This document shows, one piece after another, positions 43,795-55,100 of a DNA stretch of 64,000 bases. The stretch lies in assembly GCA_013407085.1 (NCBI GenBank), contig JACCGJ010000636.1, positions 62,001 through 126,000 of the forward strand, written 5' to 3'. The notes under the pieces were generated by a model. It had not been told where the DNA came from, made no database searches, and saw nothing but the letters and a program-made list of their open reading frames with translations. The translations under genes and the position numbers were made by a program. Each line of letters opens with the position of its first letter. The first letter of the stretch is position 1. Origin of the DNA: Atriophallophorus winterbourni (taxonomy: Eukaryota; Platyhelminthes; Trematoda; Plagiorchiida; Microphallidae).

Positions 43795-44794
43795 TTACCT
43801 TTTAAAGCTCAACACATTTGGAAGGCTTACTATACAATCTAGGAGCTTGTTCCGGAAGTTGACCACACGGTTGCTGAAAAATTGCTCACGTGCCAGCAAC
43901 CTGGGCCTACTCTTAAGAAGTTTCATAGAATTACCCCTTGTAGCAGCTTTAGCGGCAACTTTAAGGATTTCAGTAATATTATCACCCGTAAGACCCTTTA
44001 GAATCTTGAAGGCTTCTATTAGGTCACCTAGCAGCCGCCGTCTTTTTAGTGAGAACAAACCGAGGTCCTTGAGTCTAGCCTCATAGGTTTTACCTGTCTG
44101 ACCCTCAACCATCCTAGTCGCAAGGCGCTGGACCCTTTCGAGACATGCTATATCTTTTTTTAAGTACGGTGCCCAGGATTGAACGCAGTACTCCAAGTGA
44201 GGCTGCACGACTACTTTGTATAAGGGAATGAAGATTGATGGTTTTCGGCAAGATAACGCTGAGCGAAGTCTGAACAATTCTCTGCGAGCCTTGTTTGCAG
44301 CTTCGGCACATTGAGTAGCCCATTTAAAATCGCCTGTTATAGTAATGCCAAGATCCTTCACTTTCTGAGCAGCAGCTATTCTGATAGTTCCTTCACCAAC
44401 TTCTAGTTGGGTTGTCGCTAAATCAGTCGTCAGAAGACAGCTCTTCCCTAAGTTTAGTGGCAAGTCCCAGGTCTTTATCCACTCGATTACTTTTTTCTAA
44501 ATCAGAGATAAGCGTATCTCTACTGTCGGTTCCTAGGATCTTAACATCATCAGCAAACAGGAAGCTGCGTGAACTCAAGCACGCTGCCAGGTCGTTTACA
44601 AAAATAAGAAAAAGTAATGGACCGAGCACCGAGCCTTGAGGCACTCCAATGAGAATCATTGATTCCTCCGAGCACACCCCTGCAATTCTAACATAGTTAG
44701 TGCGATTAGTTAGGAAGCTGTTTAACCATCGATGTAGGTCACCTGTGACGCCACACATACTTAGTTTGTGCAGAAGGTACCTATGGTTCACGTC
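43795..44794 (-). mobile_element. Y CR1-like LINE, RT to C-terminus, 5' part replaced by X
   Basis: Minus-strand reading begins VNHRYLLHKLSMCGVTGDLH, then GVPQGSVLGPLLFLIFVNDL, FLFADDVKILG (catalytic FADD), frameshifts near 44455 into NLGKSCLLTTDLA, then KVKDLGITITGDFKWA, YKVVVQPHLEYCVQSW, RVQRLATRMVEGQTG and FFSNRVVNFRNKLLD. 5' of VNHRYLL the sequence is the (GAA)n tail of element X. The downstream end at ~43800 diverges from the other Y 3' ends. Confidence 0.9.
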
Positions 44795-46580
44795 TTCTTC
44801 TTCTTCTAAATCGAAAGCAGAAGGGATAAAATCCCGTTTGAGCTTCATCACAGTAATAGACATGGGTGACTTCTGCTGACAAGGCAAACCCTGAGAGTGG
44901 AGGAACACCACTATATCACTCCGGGGATCAAGTCCATCCGTCTCAACAAATGCTGATCCAACGCGCTTTTGAATAGCTGTTCAGATGGTAGAGACAGGAG
45001 CCCTTTCGGTAGAGAGTTCCAAGTGTTCACCACCCGCGTGGATAGCGTGCTCGCATTACTCAGCTTCAGCCTTCTAGTCTTCTGCAACTTAAAGTCATGT
45101 CCACGAGTCCTCGACTCACCTACTAATCGGAAGTACTGGAGGAACTCGTCTCCATATTGACCGAGAAGAATACGGCGTGTCAGGAGCAGGTCATATCTTT
45201 CCCTTCGAAGCTCTAGGGGGTAGAGTTTCAGCAAGCTCCTCCTATCCTCGTACGCCAGTTGGCGCATTCCACAAACCATCTTAGTGCCCCTTCTTTGTAC
45301 CCTCTCCAAGGAGTCGCATTCGCCTTTGGACTGAGGAAATGCAACAGGTAGCCCATATTCCAACAGAGGACGAATGTACACAGAGAAAAGTGTCTGGAAC
45401 ATTTGCGGGTAATGGACGCAAAGGAACGCCGAATCGCCCAGAGCATCCTGGTAGCGCTGCCTATTCTCCGACAAGTGTCAGCCTTCGACTTCAAGGAATC
45501 CATAACCAGAATCCCTAAGTCTTTTTCGACCGTCACCGCTCTAATAGGCTTACCTCCAAGAAAGTATTCACCACCAGTGTCATCGGAGTTTATGCGCATG
45601 ACCACTGTCTTGTCCTCATTGATAGGCAGTGACCAGCGATGTGTCCAACTGACTAAGTCATCAACTGCTGGTTGCAGTTGCTTGTGGCCATCGCAGGAAC
45701 TGACAGAGGCCCACAGTTTCAGATCATCCGCGAATAAAAGACAATCGATCGCTACCGCGTCCGGAATATCATTCACGAAAACTTTGAATAGCAATGGGCC
45801 AAGGACAGATCCCTGCGGCACTCCGGAGCCTGCTATCATCTCTGAAGACAACACTCCATTCACCTCGACACGGTTTGACCGCCCTGAGATGAATGCCTCG
45901 ATCCATTTTAGTAGACAACCCTGAATACCCAAACCCTCCAGCTTGACGAGCAATCGGCGGTGGGGGACGCGGTCAAACGCCTTACTGGAGTCGATAAAAA
46001 TGACATTGACCTCTTGACCAGAATCAGTCAAAGCACACCAATTTTCTCGCGCCAGGAGCAGATTACTTACGCATGAGCGATTTTTGGTGAATCCATGTTG
46101 TTGTGGACACCAACGCCCACACTCCAAAAGAAAGTGCTCTAATTTCCTTTTGATCAGCTTCTCTAAAATTTTACCGATCACAGAAGTCAATGTGACCGGC
46201 CTGTAATTATCGGGACTACTGGGGTCCCCACTCTTAAACATAGGTTTAATAATACCCTGTTTCCATTCTTGTGGCAAGACCCCCAATGTTACAGATTTTG
46301 TAAACAACCTGGCCAGCGGAACGCACAACACTTCTGATAGTGCTCGTAAAACCAACGGATGAATACCGTCTGGTCCTGGCGCGGATTGTGTCTAACTGTT
46401 CCAACAGGTGTCTAACAGTCTCTACATCTACATCAAGATCAGACAGCACCTCACTGTTATTAGAGACAGAAGGAGGATCACTGTCTTCCAGACAGTACAC
46501 TGAGGCATACTGCTTAGCCATGGCTTCAGCTTTCAAACGATCCTCAGTAATGTCTACCCCATTAATATCTATCAAATCAA
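44795..46580 (-). mobile_element. X CR1-like LINE with nearly intact RT
   Basis: Minus strand 5' to 3'. The start is truncated near 46580 (VDITEDRLKAEAMAKQYASV). A single-base frameshift near 46385 leads into a 375-codon frame (46355-45228) with GIIKPMFKSGDPSSPDNYRP, IFIDSSKAFDRVP, GVPQGSVLGPLLFKVFVND and CLLFADDLKLW (FADD at 45734-45723). A second frameshift near 45410 leads to 45474-44911: LFSVYIRPLLEYGLPVAF, RVQRRGTKMVCG, LLLTRRILLGQYGDEFLQYF, VVNTWNSLP, stop. The 3' UTR ends in (GAA)n at 44800-44813. The endonuclease is missing. Confidence 0.92.
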
Positions 46581-46654
46581 ATTAGGAATATATGGCGACG
46601 CCTTTGTGCGGCACAACGATTGGGTAAAATAGTGACAGCTTCATGTAGTGAAAA

Positions 46655-46829
46655 AAGTATGGTATGGTATGGTATGAAACCACAAGCCTGATCCAGGTAA
46701 AGTGCCGCACAGTCAAAGACTGCACGTCGGCTAAGTTACTGTCAGGTTGGCCAGGCCTAGACAGATATGAGGAAGAAAAAAACATGAAATGGTAGTGAAA
46801 CGCCAGCCTGTTTCAGCATGCAGCTCACT
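46655..46829 (+). repeat. S1 repeat, left part, interrupted by B1
   Basis: Begins with three TATGG units (GTATGGTATGGTATGGTATG) and runs to CAGCTCACT, where a B1 element interrupts it. The S1 sequence resumes at 47384. Confidence 0.9.
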
Positions 46830-47383
46830 TTATTTACTTTTACTTTTGTGTGACTATCTCTTCCTGGAGGATGAGTCGGCTTTTTTGGAGAGTCTTGGGA
46901 ATTTGGGTACAAAGCGGCGTCCCCAACACCACTCGGCGTTTGTTCGAGTCAGCTTCTCTAGTCTGTGCACAACCAAGTGCAAGGCAGCAAGACGTTACCC
47001 GAAAGAGGTGGTGGGCACCAACTAACCGTCTCGGATACTGCTCCAGATTTTTCCTCAGGGTTTTCTCTCGAAGCCTTTACCGCGATCGAGTATCCCGCAA
47101 GGCAGCGGAGGTTTAAAATCAGGGTTTTCCTTCCCCTATATGAAATGCCCACCCAGGATAACGAGCTCCATCTGCCCGAAGCAAACTAATTTTCAGGCGC
47201 CAGTTACTAACCCTCGCCCCTTCTCCTGTTGGTAGAAGCAGTTCCTCCGGGTTCGGAAAGCCACTCGTGCAGGCCAGAAGCTGGATTTGGTTGTCAGAGG
47301 CTATTTGAGACCCGCGCCATATGGGAGCATTTTATAGACAGTGGGAGCTTATCCCCACTGCCACCCCCGGCTATAACAACCTT
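46830..47383 (-). mobile_element. B1 element inserted in an S1 repeat
   Basis: Reverse-complement B1 of ~554 bp: its 5' end (CCAAAGGTTGTTATAGCCGG) is at 47383 and its tail (CACAAAAGTAAAAGTAAATA) at 46830. The TATAAAATGCTCCC box is retained near 47330. It splits S1; about five bases of the S1 consensus (ACCGG) are missing at the junction. Confidence 0.9.
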
Positions 47384-47452
47384 TGGCCAATCAATTTAGC
47401 ACGGTGTTAGCCGCACAGCACGAAGTACTGCACGTTTGCACATCCGTGAAAC
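47384..47452 (+). repeat. S1 repeat, right part, after the B1 insertion
   Basis: TGGCCAATCAATTTAGCACG to TTTGCACATCCGTG, completing the S1 copy that starts at 46655. Confidence 0.9.
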
Positions 47453-47639
47453 AAGTGCCTACTACTGAAAATGCTGTTAGATCTCCATTCACAAGGGAGC
47501 CGCATTTTGATCCTCAGAAGCGATGCCTGATTATGATGAATGCTCGCGAGCGAACTGGGGACACAGCTGATATACGTTTACAGCAAGAGCGCACTTTCAT
47601 ACAATCCATTTTTAAAGCTATCTAATAAAGGGAAGGAAA

Positions 47640-50455
47640 GAGTTACTATTATTTCTGCATTCTGACTTGGCCGGAAGAATGAGGAGGATAAAAAGCGGAC
47701 AGTTAAAACTTTTTTAGCTTCGGGTAAGCAAGTCCAAATAGTACTAAGACGCGTTCTTCGTCTTAAGCGAGAGCTGTTCAAGATACTACGTGACCTATCT
47801 CCCGAGGATAGAATTAAAATGAAAACAGCCACCCGAGAATTGCGAGCACGTAGAGAAGCTGGCGAGGTAGATCTCCATATTTTGGATTTTCGGGCAGTGA
47901 GGAGGAGGCCACGCATTCGTTGGAAGCCGCTGTCAATCCTACCCCAGTTAATCCTTCGGTGAAGAGATTCCAAGTCTTGCTTTTCAATGCGAGGAGTCTG
48001 CGAAATAACCTTGACGAGGTTAATGAAATTGTCTGTCGGCGAAAGCCAGACAGAATCGTTGTTAACAATTGATATATCTGAAATAGAGTGCGCTCTACCA
48101 CCTTATTCGCTTTTCAGGAGTGACAGAGTAGCTTCGAGATCTGCCAATAACGTTGCTGTATACTTTAGAGAGCACCCGATTGTGGAAGTATTGTAAAGAT
48201 TTCAACATGATGCTGGAAATGCGAAAGCATCTGGTGTAATGTGAAGTCTAGCTCTGGGGCTGCATCACTTGGGGTCATTTACCGCTCACCTGGCGTTTAC
48301 GTTCCTGCGTTATGTTCTGAAATCAAACGGCATGGTATCACTGGCGACTGTATCATTCTTGGAGATCTGAATACTATCGATATAAACTGGGGTGAACCGT
48401 TCCAACAAGAATTCCTAGATACGATTTTGGAGCTGAATTCGGTGCAGAATGTAAACGTTCCTACGAGGATGTGTCGGACAAGTTCCTCCGATATTGGATT
48501 TGGTGGTCACATCCAGATTTTCCGATGTTACGAATCTATCGATCGAGAACCTTATTGGTTGCAGCGATCACTGCACTTTATGGTTCGTTTGGAATAGAGG
48601 TCTTCAACCGATAGTACGAACGAATGCCATGAGAAACTATTGGAAATTAGACTTAAAGAGTCTAATCACGTCTGCAAACTCGATTGATTGGCCACTCCCT
48701 CCATCTATGAATGTTGATACCTGTTGGTTGGACTTTTCAGGTAAAATCAGATCGCTTAAAAATCATGCCTCATTGATGAATGGAAGCCAATTCGGTGCCG
48801 AAACGCTTTTTTGAGTACATCCGACGTAGAACTAAACCTTCTCAACGAGTACCTTGCTTGAGATCTATGGGAGGTTCGACTGAACATGAAGATGAACGTA
48901 AAGCAGTTCTCGCCGCTCAGTACAGTTCGGTTCACACAAAGGAGACGATTCCAATTCCTCTGCTTCATGAGAGCAGCACCAAAATGCCGAATATCTTAAA
49001 CTCGCCAGAGATTGTGCAGTATTTACTTGAACGACTCGATGTACACTCAGCACCCAATACACCCAATGCTTTTAAAGGTATTGTCGGGTATCATACACAA
49101 ACCATTTGTGCTAATCTTTGGTTTATCCCTGAGGTGTGGTAGGTTACCTCAAGATTGGAAATACGGCATTGTCAAACCAATGTATAAGGGCGGTGAAACC
49201 AGTGATCCGGCTAACTACCGACCGGCTACCCTCACTTCGGTAGTCGCTAAGACTCTGGAACGACTGCTGAAAAACACATTGAAGATTTTCTCTTTACAAC
49301 CAATTAGCTATCATCTGTTCAGCATGGTTTTACGCAAAGACGATCATGTACATCCAATTTCATCACTGCTCGCGAGCACTGGTGCGCTGAACTTGATCTG
49401 AGCCACCTGGTGGTCACTGCCTTCATTGACTTCAGTAAGGCTTTTGACAGTGTTCCGTTTTAACGTCTATTGCTAAATCTCCGCGCTCTTGGTGTAAGGG
49501 GACCTGTTCTAAATTGAAGTAATGACTTCCTTATTGACCGTTATAGACAGGCTCCGAGGTTAACGGAGTTACATCGCAGACTACACGTCCAACTTCCGGG
49601 GTTCCGCAGGGATCTGTTCTCAGCCCGTTGCTTTTTAAAGTGTATGTTAATGACCTCCCCGACTCATCAAATCTGAATTGTCTACTTTTTGAGGATGATC
49701 TGAAAGTTTGGTTTACAGTAAGCTCTTCTGCTGAGAATACAGTTTTCCAGATCGAATTTAACTAATTGCTTGATTGGACGGTAAAATGGCAGCTTTCTGT
49801 AAACCGACAGAAATGCGCTGTAATGCTTTTGGGGCCAATCACGCCTGAAGGTGCGTACTTCCTCGGGGATCATCAACTAAGGTGGGTTGATATTGAACGT
49901 GTCCTGGGTAGATTTGTGACTCGGTCGCTTAAATCCAAGGAGGATACGAACAGAAAACCTGCTGCTGCAAACCGCGTATGGTGAGCTATTAGTCGGTCGT
50001 TCTCGGTGATAACTCTACAAATGTTTCGCATTGTTTATTCCACATACGTGAGACCATTTTTCAAATATGGTTTGCCAGCAACCTATCCACAAACTAAGGG
50101 TGAACGTGACCAGTTAGAAAAAGTGCAAAGGCGGGCCACGAAAAGAGTACAAGGATTAAAATCAATTCCTAATGTGGCGAGAGTTCAACGCTTCAACCTC
50201 ATGTCGCTCAGTATTCGGCGTGTGCGCTACGACCTGCTGCTAACTAGTCGCATATTATCGGGAGAGTATGGTGACGAGCTGCGCTGGTTTTTTCTCTCGT
50301 GGCGGACTCAAGAACCCGTGGTCATGCTCTAAAGCTTCAAAAGCGAGGGAAACTACGCCCAACACAGTGATTCACGCTGTCAACAAGAATTGTTAACTTG
50401 TGGAATGCGCTTCCGGAAGAGGTTATTTCAGGAAGATCTGAAAAACAATCGTGCA
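47640..50455 (+). mobile_element. X CR1-like LINE, long degenerate copy
   Basis: Plus strand: VLNARSLRNNLDEVNEIVC near 47970 (endonuclease start), GVIYRSPGVYVPAL and ILGDLNTIDINW (48241-48420), GCSDHCTLWFVW (~48560), then RT pieces: NYRPATLTSVVAKTLERLL (49210), FIDFSKAFDSVP (~49420), GVPQGSVLSPLLF, CLLFEDDLKVW (altered FADD, ~49680), YFLGDHQLRWVDIERVLG, VYSTYVRPFFKYGLPATYPQ and LLLTSRILSGEYGDELRWFF. Many stops and frameshifts. The 3' end is cut by an S1 repeat at 50455. Confidence 0.88.
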
Positions 50456-50660
50456 GTACTTCGTACCGTGCGTTACACCGTGCTAAATTGATTGGCCAAA
50501 AGTAGTGAGCTGCATGCTGAAATACGCTGGAGTCTCACTTCTATTTTTATTTTGTTTCTCATATCTATCTAGGCATGGGCAACCTGACAGTATCTAAGCC
50601 CACGTGCAGTGTATGACTGTGCGGCACTTTGTCTGGATCAGGCTTGTGCCTTAATACAAT
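50456..50660 (-). repeat. S1 SINE-like repeat copy, reverse orientation
   Basis: Reverse complement runs from (GTATT)2 and CACAAGCCTGATCCAGAC to CAATTTAGCACGGTGTAACG. It sits between the truncated X 3' end and an R2 3' end. Confidence 0.88.
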
Positions 50661-50666
50661 ACAATT

Positions 50667-50866
50667 GAAGACCTGGCTGTTGACTGTAAAGGAGGACGTA
50701 GGCGCCCTGGGACTGCGTACCGTCTACGGCGTTCGAAGATGTGAACGCGACAGGATCAAGGTCTGCAACGATCTCGCTTACGATCGACGCGCGTGGGCTG
50801 GGGTGATTTGAGACATCAACGAAGCCGGTTAATCCACCATGGAGCCAGCTGCACAAAAGTAAAAAT
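50667..50866 (+). mobile_element. R2 RTE-like LINE, 3' end fragment
   Basis: Matches the last 200 bp of R2: LLTVKEDVGALGLRTVYGV, NDLAYDRRAWAGVI, then a stop, GGAGCCAGCTGCACAAAAGT and a degenerate tail. Confidence 0.88.
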
Positions 50867-50869
50867 GTA

Positions 50870-51320
50870 TAAATAAAACTGGAAGTCTTCGACAAGCGTT
50901 GTTCGCGAAAGAGTACTCACGTTCGGCGGTGAAAATACGTTTGCGACTCTGGAGTAAGGCTCTGCGTATTAAGAAGTAATGGCACTAGGATTCAGGTAAC
51001 CATTAGAAAAAATTGCGTTTCAAAACGTGGATGTTTATTAATTTTATGTTCACTCTGACATTCCGGCAAATATTATTACCCTCTCTGTCTTCAAACATAT
51101 GCAAGATATCGTTTGATTGGGGTTTCTGGTTCTCCAACTCTACTTTGAATACCTTTTCTACCTAAAATTTAGGATTCATTAATTTCTTCAAAAGTTGGAT
51201 GATAGGTTTACGGATGCTTCTTCTCAACACAGTTGCTAAGAAATGATTGATAGAGAGTGTGTGTATATGTACGGGAATGAAGAACACGCCTCATTAATAT
51301 GCTCATTGGTAAATATCGGG
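50870..51320. other. Intergenic, nothing recognised
   Basis: Upstream of XPA; no gene or repeat supported. Confidence 0.4.
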
Positions 51321-51321
51321 C

Positions 51322-51540
51322 AGATGGAGCTCGTCAGCCTGGGAGGGCAGTCCATCTAAGGGAAGGAAAACCCTGATTCCAAACCTCCGCTTCCTTGCGG
51401 CATACTCGATTGCGGGAAAGGCTTCGGGAGTGAACCCTGAGGATTAATCCCTGCTGCCTTGCAGGTTGCACCTGGTCGTGCAAAGGCTAGAGAGGCGTAC
51501 TTGAACAATCGCCGAGGCACTTCAAGAGAGGCGCAAAAAC
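51322..51540 (+). mobile_element. B1/R2 5'-region fragment
   Basis: GGGCAGATGGAGCTCGTCAG to GGCTAGAGAGGCGTACTTG matches the middle of B1 and the R2 5' region. Both ends are truncated, so the parent cannot be decided. Confidence 0.8.
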
Positions 51541-51544
51541 CCTC

Positions 51545-52060
51545 AAAATGGTCACCGGCTCTCGCGAAGGAAAAAAAACCGCTGCCTTGCGGGAATACTT
51601 TTGAGTCAAAGGCTCCGGGTGGGGTCCCCTAAGCTAACCCCCTACTTCGGCCTTGGCAACCGGGTAGTATGTCGCCTTCAACAAGAACCATGGAACCTAC
51701 TTCAACCACTACTTGCTGTCCAAACTATCTTTGCTACATTACATCACATGCCGATCCTTATATCCCACGCCGCTCATTACACACAATGCCGTGCTTGTAT
51801 TTTCGTTCATCAGTGACCTTCCATCCTTTCTTTATTCCGAAAAAAATAAAAAAGATCAAAAACGGCATGTGTAAACAGACAAAAATCCCCCCTTTTTATC
51901 ATGTACCCTGTTCATGGTATACTTGTTGGCACATCGTCTGTAAAGACTTGTGTAGTAATAATAATAATAATTGGTAAATATTCTTTTTCGCAATCATGTT
52001 TGATGTCTGTATTAATTCGCAGGCCTCATATTTTGAGTTTTAGCTGTTTTCTGGTTTTCC
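51545..52060. other. Upstream region of XPA
   Basis: GC-rich 51545-51700 may belong to another LINE 5' UTR (GGGTGGGGTCCCCTAAGC phrase); then AT-rich with (TAA)n at about 51956-51972. It should contain the XPA 5' UTR and promoter but no clear core promoter was seen. Confidence 0.35.
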
Positions 52061-52062
52061 AT

Positions 52063-52181
52063 ATGACCAATCAATCCGAGACTTGCGATGGAGAACTGAC
52101 AGAGGCTGAACGAACTCGCGTTACTCGTAATCGTCTTCTTGCTGAACAGCTACTCTCGTCACAAGTCGTTCGAAACGATCA
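52063..52181 (+). CDS. XPA: XPA coding exon 1
   Basis: Residues 1-39 plus two bases, reading LTEAERTRVTRNRLLAEQLL, the basic N-terminal helix typical of XPA. Donor CA/GTGAGT. An in-frame upstream Met exists at 51901, so the true start could be more 5'. Confidence 0.85.
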
Positions 52182-55100
52182 GTGAGTATGAGCCTCATGA
52201 ATGAATGCTGTTCTATCCTCCTTCGTTTCATTACGCACCATTCCTCGTTGCCCATGTAATAATTGTTATCATTACCCCACCTCGTTCTCGAAACTTAATT
52301 GAATGCGTGTTTCATTCGAGGTGTAGGCACCCAGTCCCAGTTTGTTTGTGCTTACTCTTCTATAGTCCCACTCTTCCACATTTTAAGATTTTTTCCATGG
52401 TTCTGTGGTAGCTAAGCATTTGTTACATGCTACTGATGTTAAGTTATTCATGACGATGAACTTCGCCTTATTCGTAAAGGATGATCGTTGATAGCGACGT
52501 AAACATCGTAAAACAAGTTAAGGTACATTGACTTCGCCGGTTAGGCCAGGTATTGCGAATTGGAAATCATCGTTTTTCTAACACTGTTTTGTTTGCCACT
52601 CCTAACTTGGAATGGCGTCGTTGTGAGGGTTGCCAGACTCTGCCTTGGCCCAAGTAGGTGAAGGCTTTGGCTGTTAAATTAGCTGCTGCTGGTGCGATCC
52701 GTCTCCCAGGTTGGGGTCCAAGAGATCAAAATTCGCAGTGGCTTCTTACCCTTAGTGATATGACTCAAAATCGTGTTCAGCGACGGTCGTGTTGTAGACG
52801 TCTTCTTTGAGTGCTTGATTAATCTTGCTTGTTGTTTAGTGGTGGCGTGGAAAGCTTGTTATGAATTGTGACGGTGAAAGCCGCAAGGAAGATTTCATGC
52901 TGATGCCGCTCTACTCGTTCACAACACTGGCTTGGATGTATGCTTGATTCGAGGTGTGGGCACCTCATCCCAGTGTGCCTGTGCTTAATCTTTTATAGGT
53001 TCAGTAACTTTTCCGGTCCCACCCTTCCCCATATTGTTTTAGAATTTTTTTCAATGTTGTGGTTGTTAGGCGGTTAAGCACTTGTTATGGCTGCAAACCG
53101 AAGTCAGTGGCGCCAGCGTATTTTAATATGCGTGTCCTAATCTTTTATCCGGTATATTATTACTATATTAAATTTGATGAACTAAAAACAAAACAAAAAC
53201 ACAACATCGAAGGCAATGAAACTACAAAAACAAGCTGCTCTTTGCGCATTTGCTCTGGCGTATTCCGCTTACCTGCTTTCCATTTTTTCACGCGCTTTGT
53301 CTGGCTCCAGACTTGTGCTTCATGATGATGTGCACTTTAGCTTTTCGATAATTTTGTTTTTTTATCGGAATACAGTGATAACGTTGTTGTCCGCCGTGCC
53401 AAATTGGCTCGCATTGAGCCGGGTGCTGGTGGATTCATTCCCGATTCCGAACCGATTACTGACCCACAATGGTTTGAAAAAGATGAAGAATTTTTGGACG
53501 AAGAAGATCCGGACAATCACAAGCGTTCCAGACGTCGGCGTTTGAAACCAATCGACTCGGCACAGCGACTTGAGCAACCGGAGGACTTGCTAGTCCCGTT
53601 GCCGTCCGATGTACCTAAACCTGAATGTGACCATTGTCAACGAGCGTTTGACGATTCCTTCTTGCGTAAATATTTCGACGTTTTCGTGTGTGATCGTTGT
53701 CGGTATGTTTCGAATTGTGTCGCATTATCTAATCATTTGTGATTGCTCATTTTTCAACCGATTTGTGTTCACATCAACCTGATATGACTGCTTAGAATTC
53801 CCAGTAGCTTCTTACTATTTTTGGTATGGGTCGAAGTCGTGTTCACTGGCGGTTTTGTTTTAGACATCTTGGAGCGTTTGATTAATCTTGTCTGTTATCA
53901 ATCGGAGTGGTGAGGAAAGTTGATTATGAGGCATGACAGTTAAAGCCGCGAAGAAACTGTCATGCTGTTGTCGCTCTACTCGTTCACAACGCTGGATTAA
54001 ATGCCTTTCTGATTCGAGGTGTAGGCACCTCATCCCAGTGTGTCTCTGTTCAATGTTGTACGGGTTCAATAGCTTTTTAGGTCCCACCCTTCCCCATCTT
54101 TTTTGTATTTTAACATTTTATGGTTGTGTGGCGGTTAAGCATTTGGTTCTTTCTACCGGTGTAATGCTATTCATAGTGATAATAATGACGGTCATTCTTC
54201 CGTTGACCCATAACTGTCTAAATCTTATAATCAAGTAATATTTCGTCATAGGTGGATGTCCGATTAGACATCGGAGTGTGTTGTAGATGTGCTGCTCTCT
54301 TAATGATGATGAAATTGGCCAGTTGTAAATACTCATTCTTTTTGTGATTTCTGTTTCGGGATTATGCGAGCCGACCCTACCCAAATAGACGTAAAAGACG
54401 CTCTTTGTCACGAAAAACAAGACGAACTCATTGAAATTACTGTAGATTTTATCTGTTGAAAGGTTTATATTGGACACACTGAATGCTTGTCATATCATGC
54501 CTAGTCCACATGCATGTATGAGTTTTGTCAAGATTTTGATTAACTACTGCTGTCATATTCGTCTAGGCCTGGGCAATTTGGCAATATCTTATCCCCCTTG
54601 CAATCTATGAATGTGCGGCACTTTGCTTAGGTCAGGCTTGTGATTTCATCAATGCATGCAGCACTCATAAAACAGTTCGATCTGATTAGGATTAAACCGA
54701 TGGTTGACATCTGATACTGAAATTAATAGCATGTTGCGGTCCAGAAGTATGCATGTGAATCTTAACGTGGATTGTCTGATAATCTTCTCACGAATATTGC
54801 CATCTCGTTTGTTTATGCCAACTTCCTGGGAATTACTGAACCATCATCAGCGATTGGGTCGAGTTATCCGGGACCCAGCAACTTTGGAAGTAATTCAGTC
54901 CAATCAAATACTCGGTTGTTTCATTTTAAGCCAAGGTGTTGGGCAAAACGTGCTTGCTTTATGTAAGGTGTTCGTTTAACATGCACTGCAGCTGCTTCAG
55001 TTTTCGTCAACAAGCTGCACTATCAGCATAACTTTTTGTGAATTGATTGCAATCGTCACGTTCCTAAATTTGTTGCATTAACCATTCGGTTCCATTGGTT

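Noticed and set aside
45403..45924. 173-codon plus-strand open frame
   Set aside because: Antisense of the X LINE reverse transcriptase.
47578..48101. Minus-strand open frames of 95-131 codons
   Set aside because: Antisense of the decayed X LINE 5' half.
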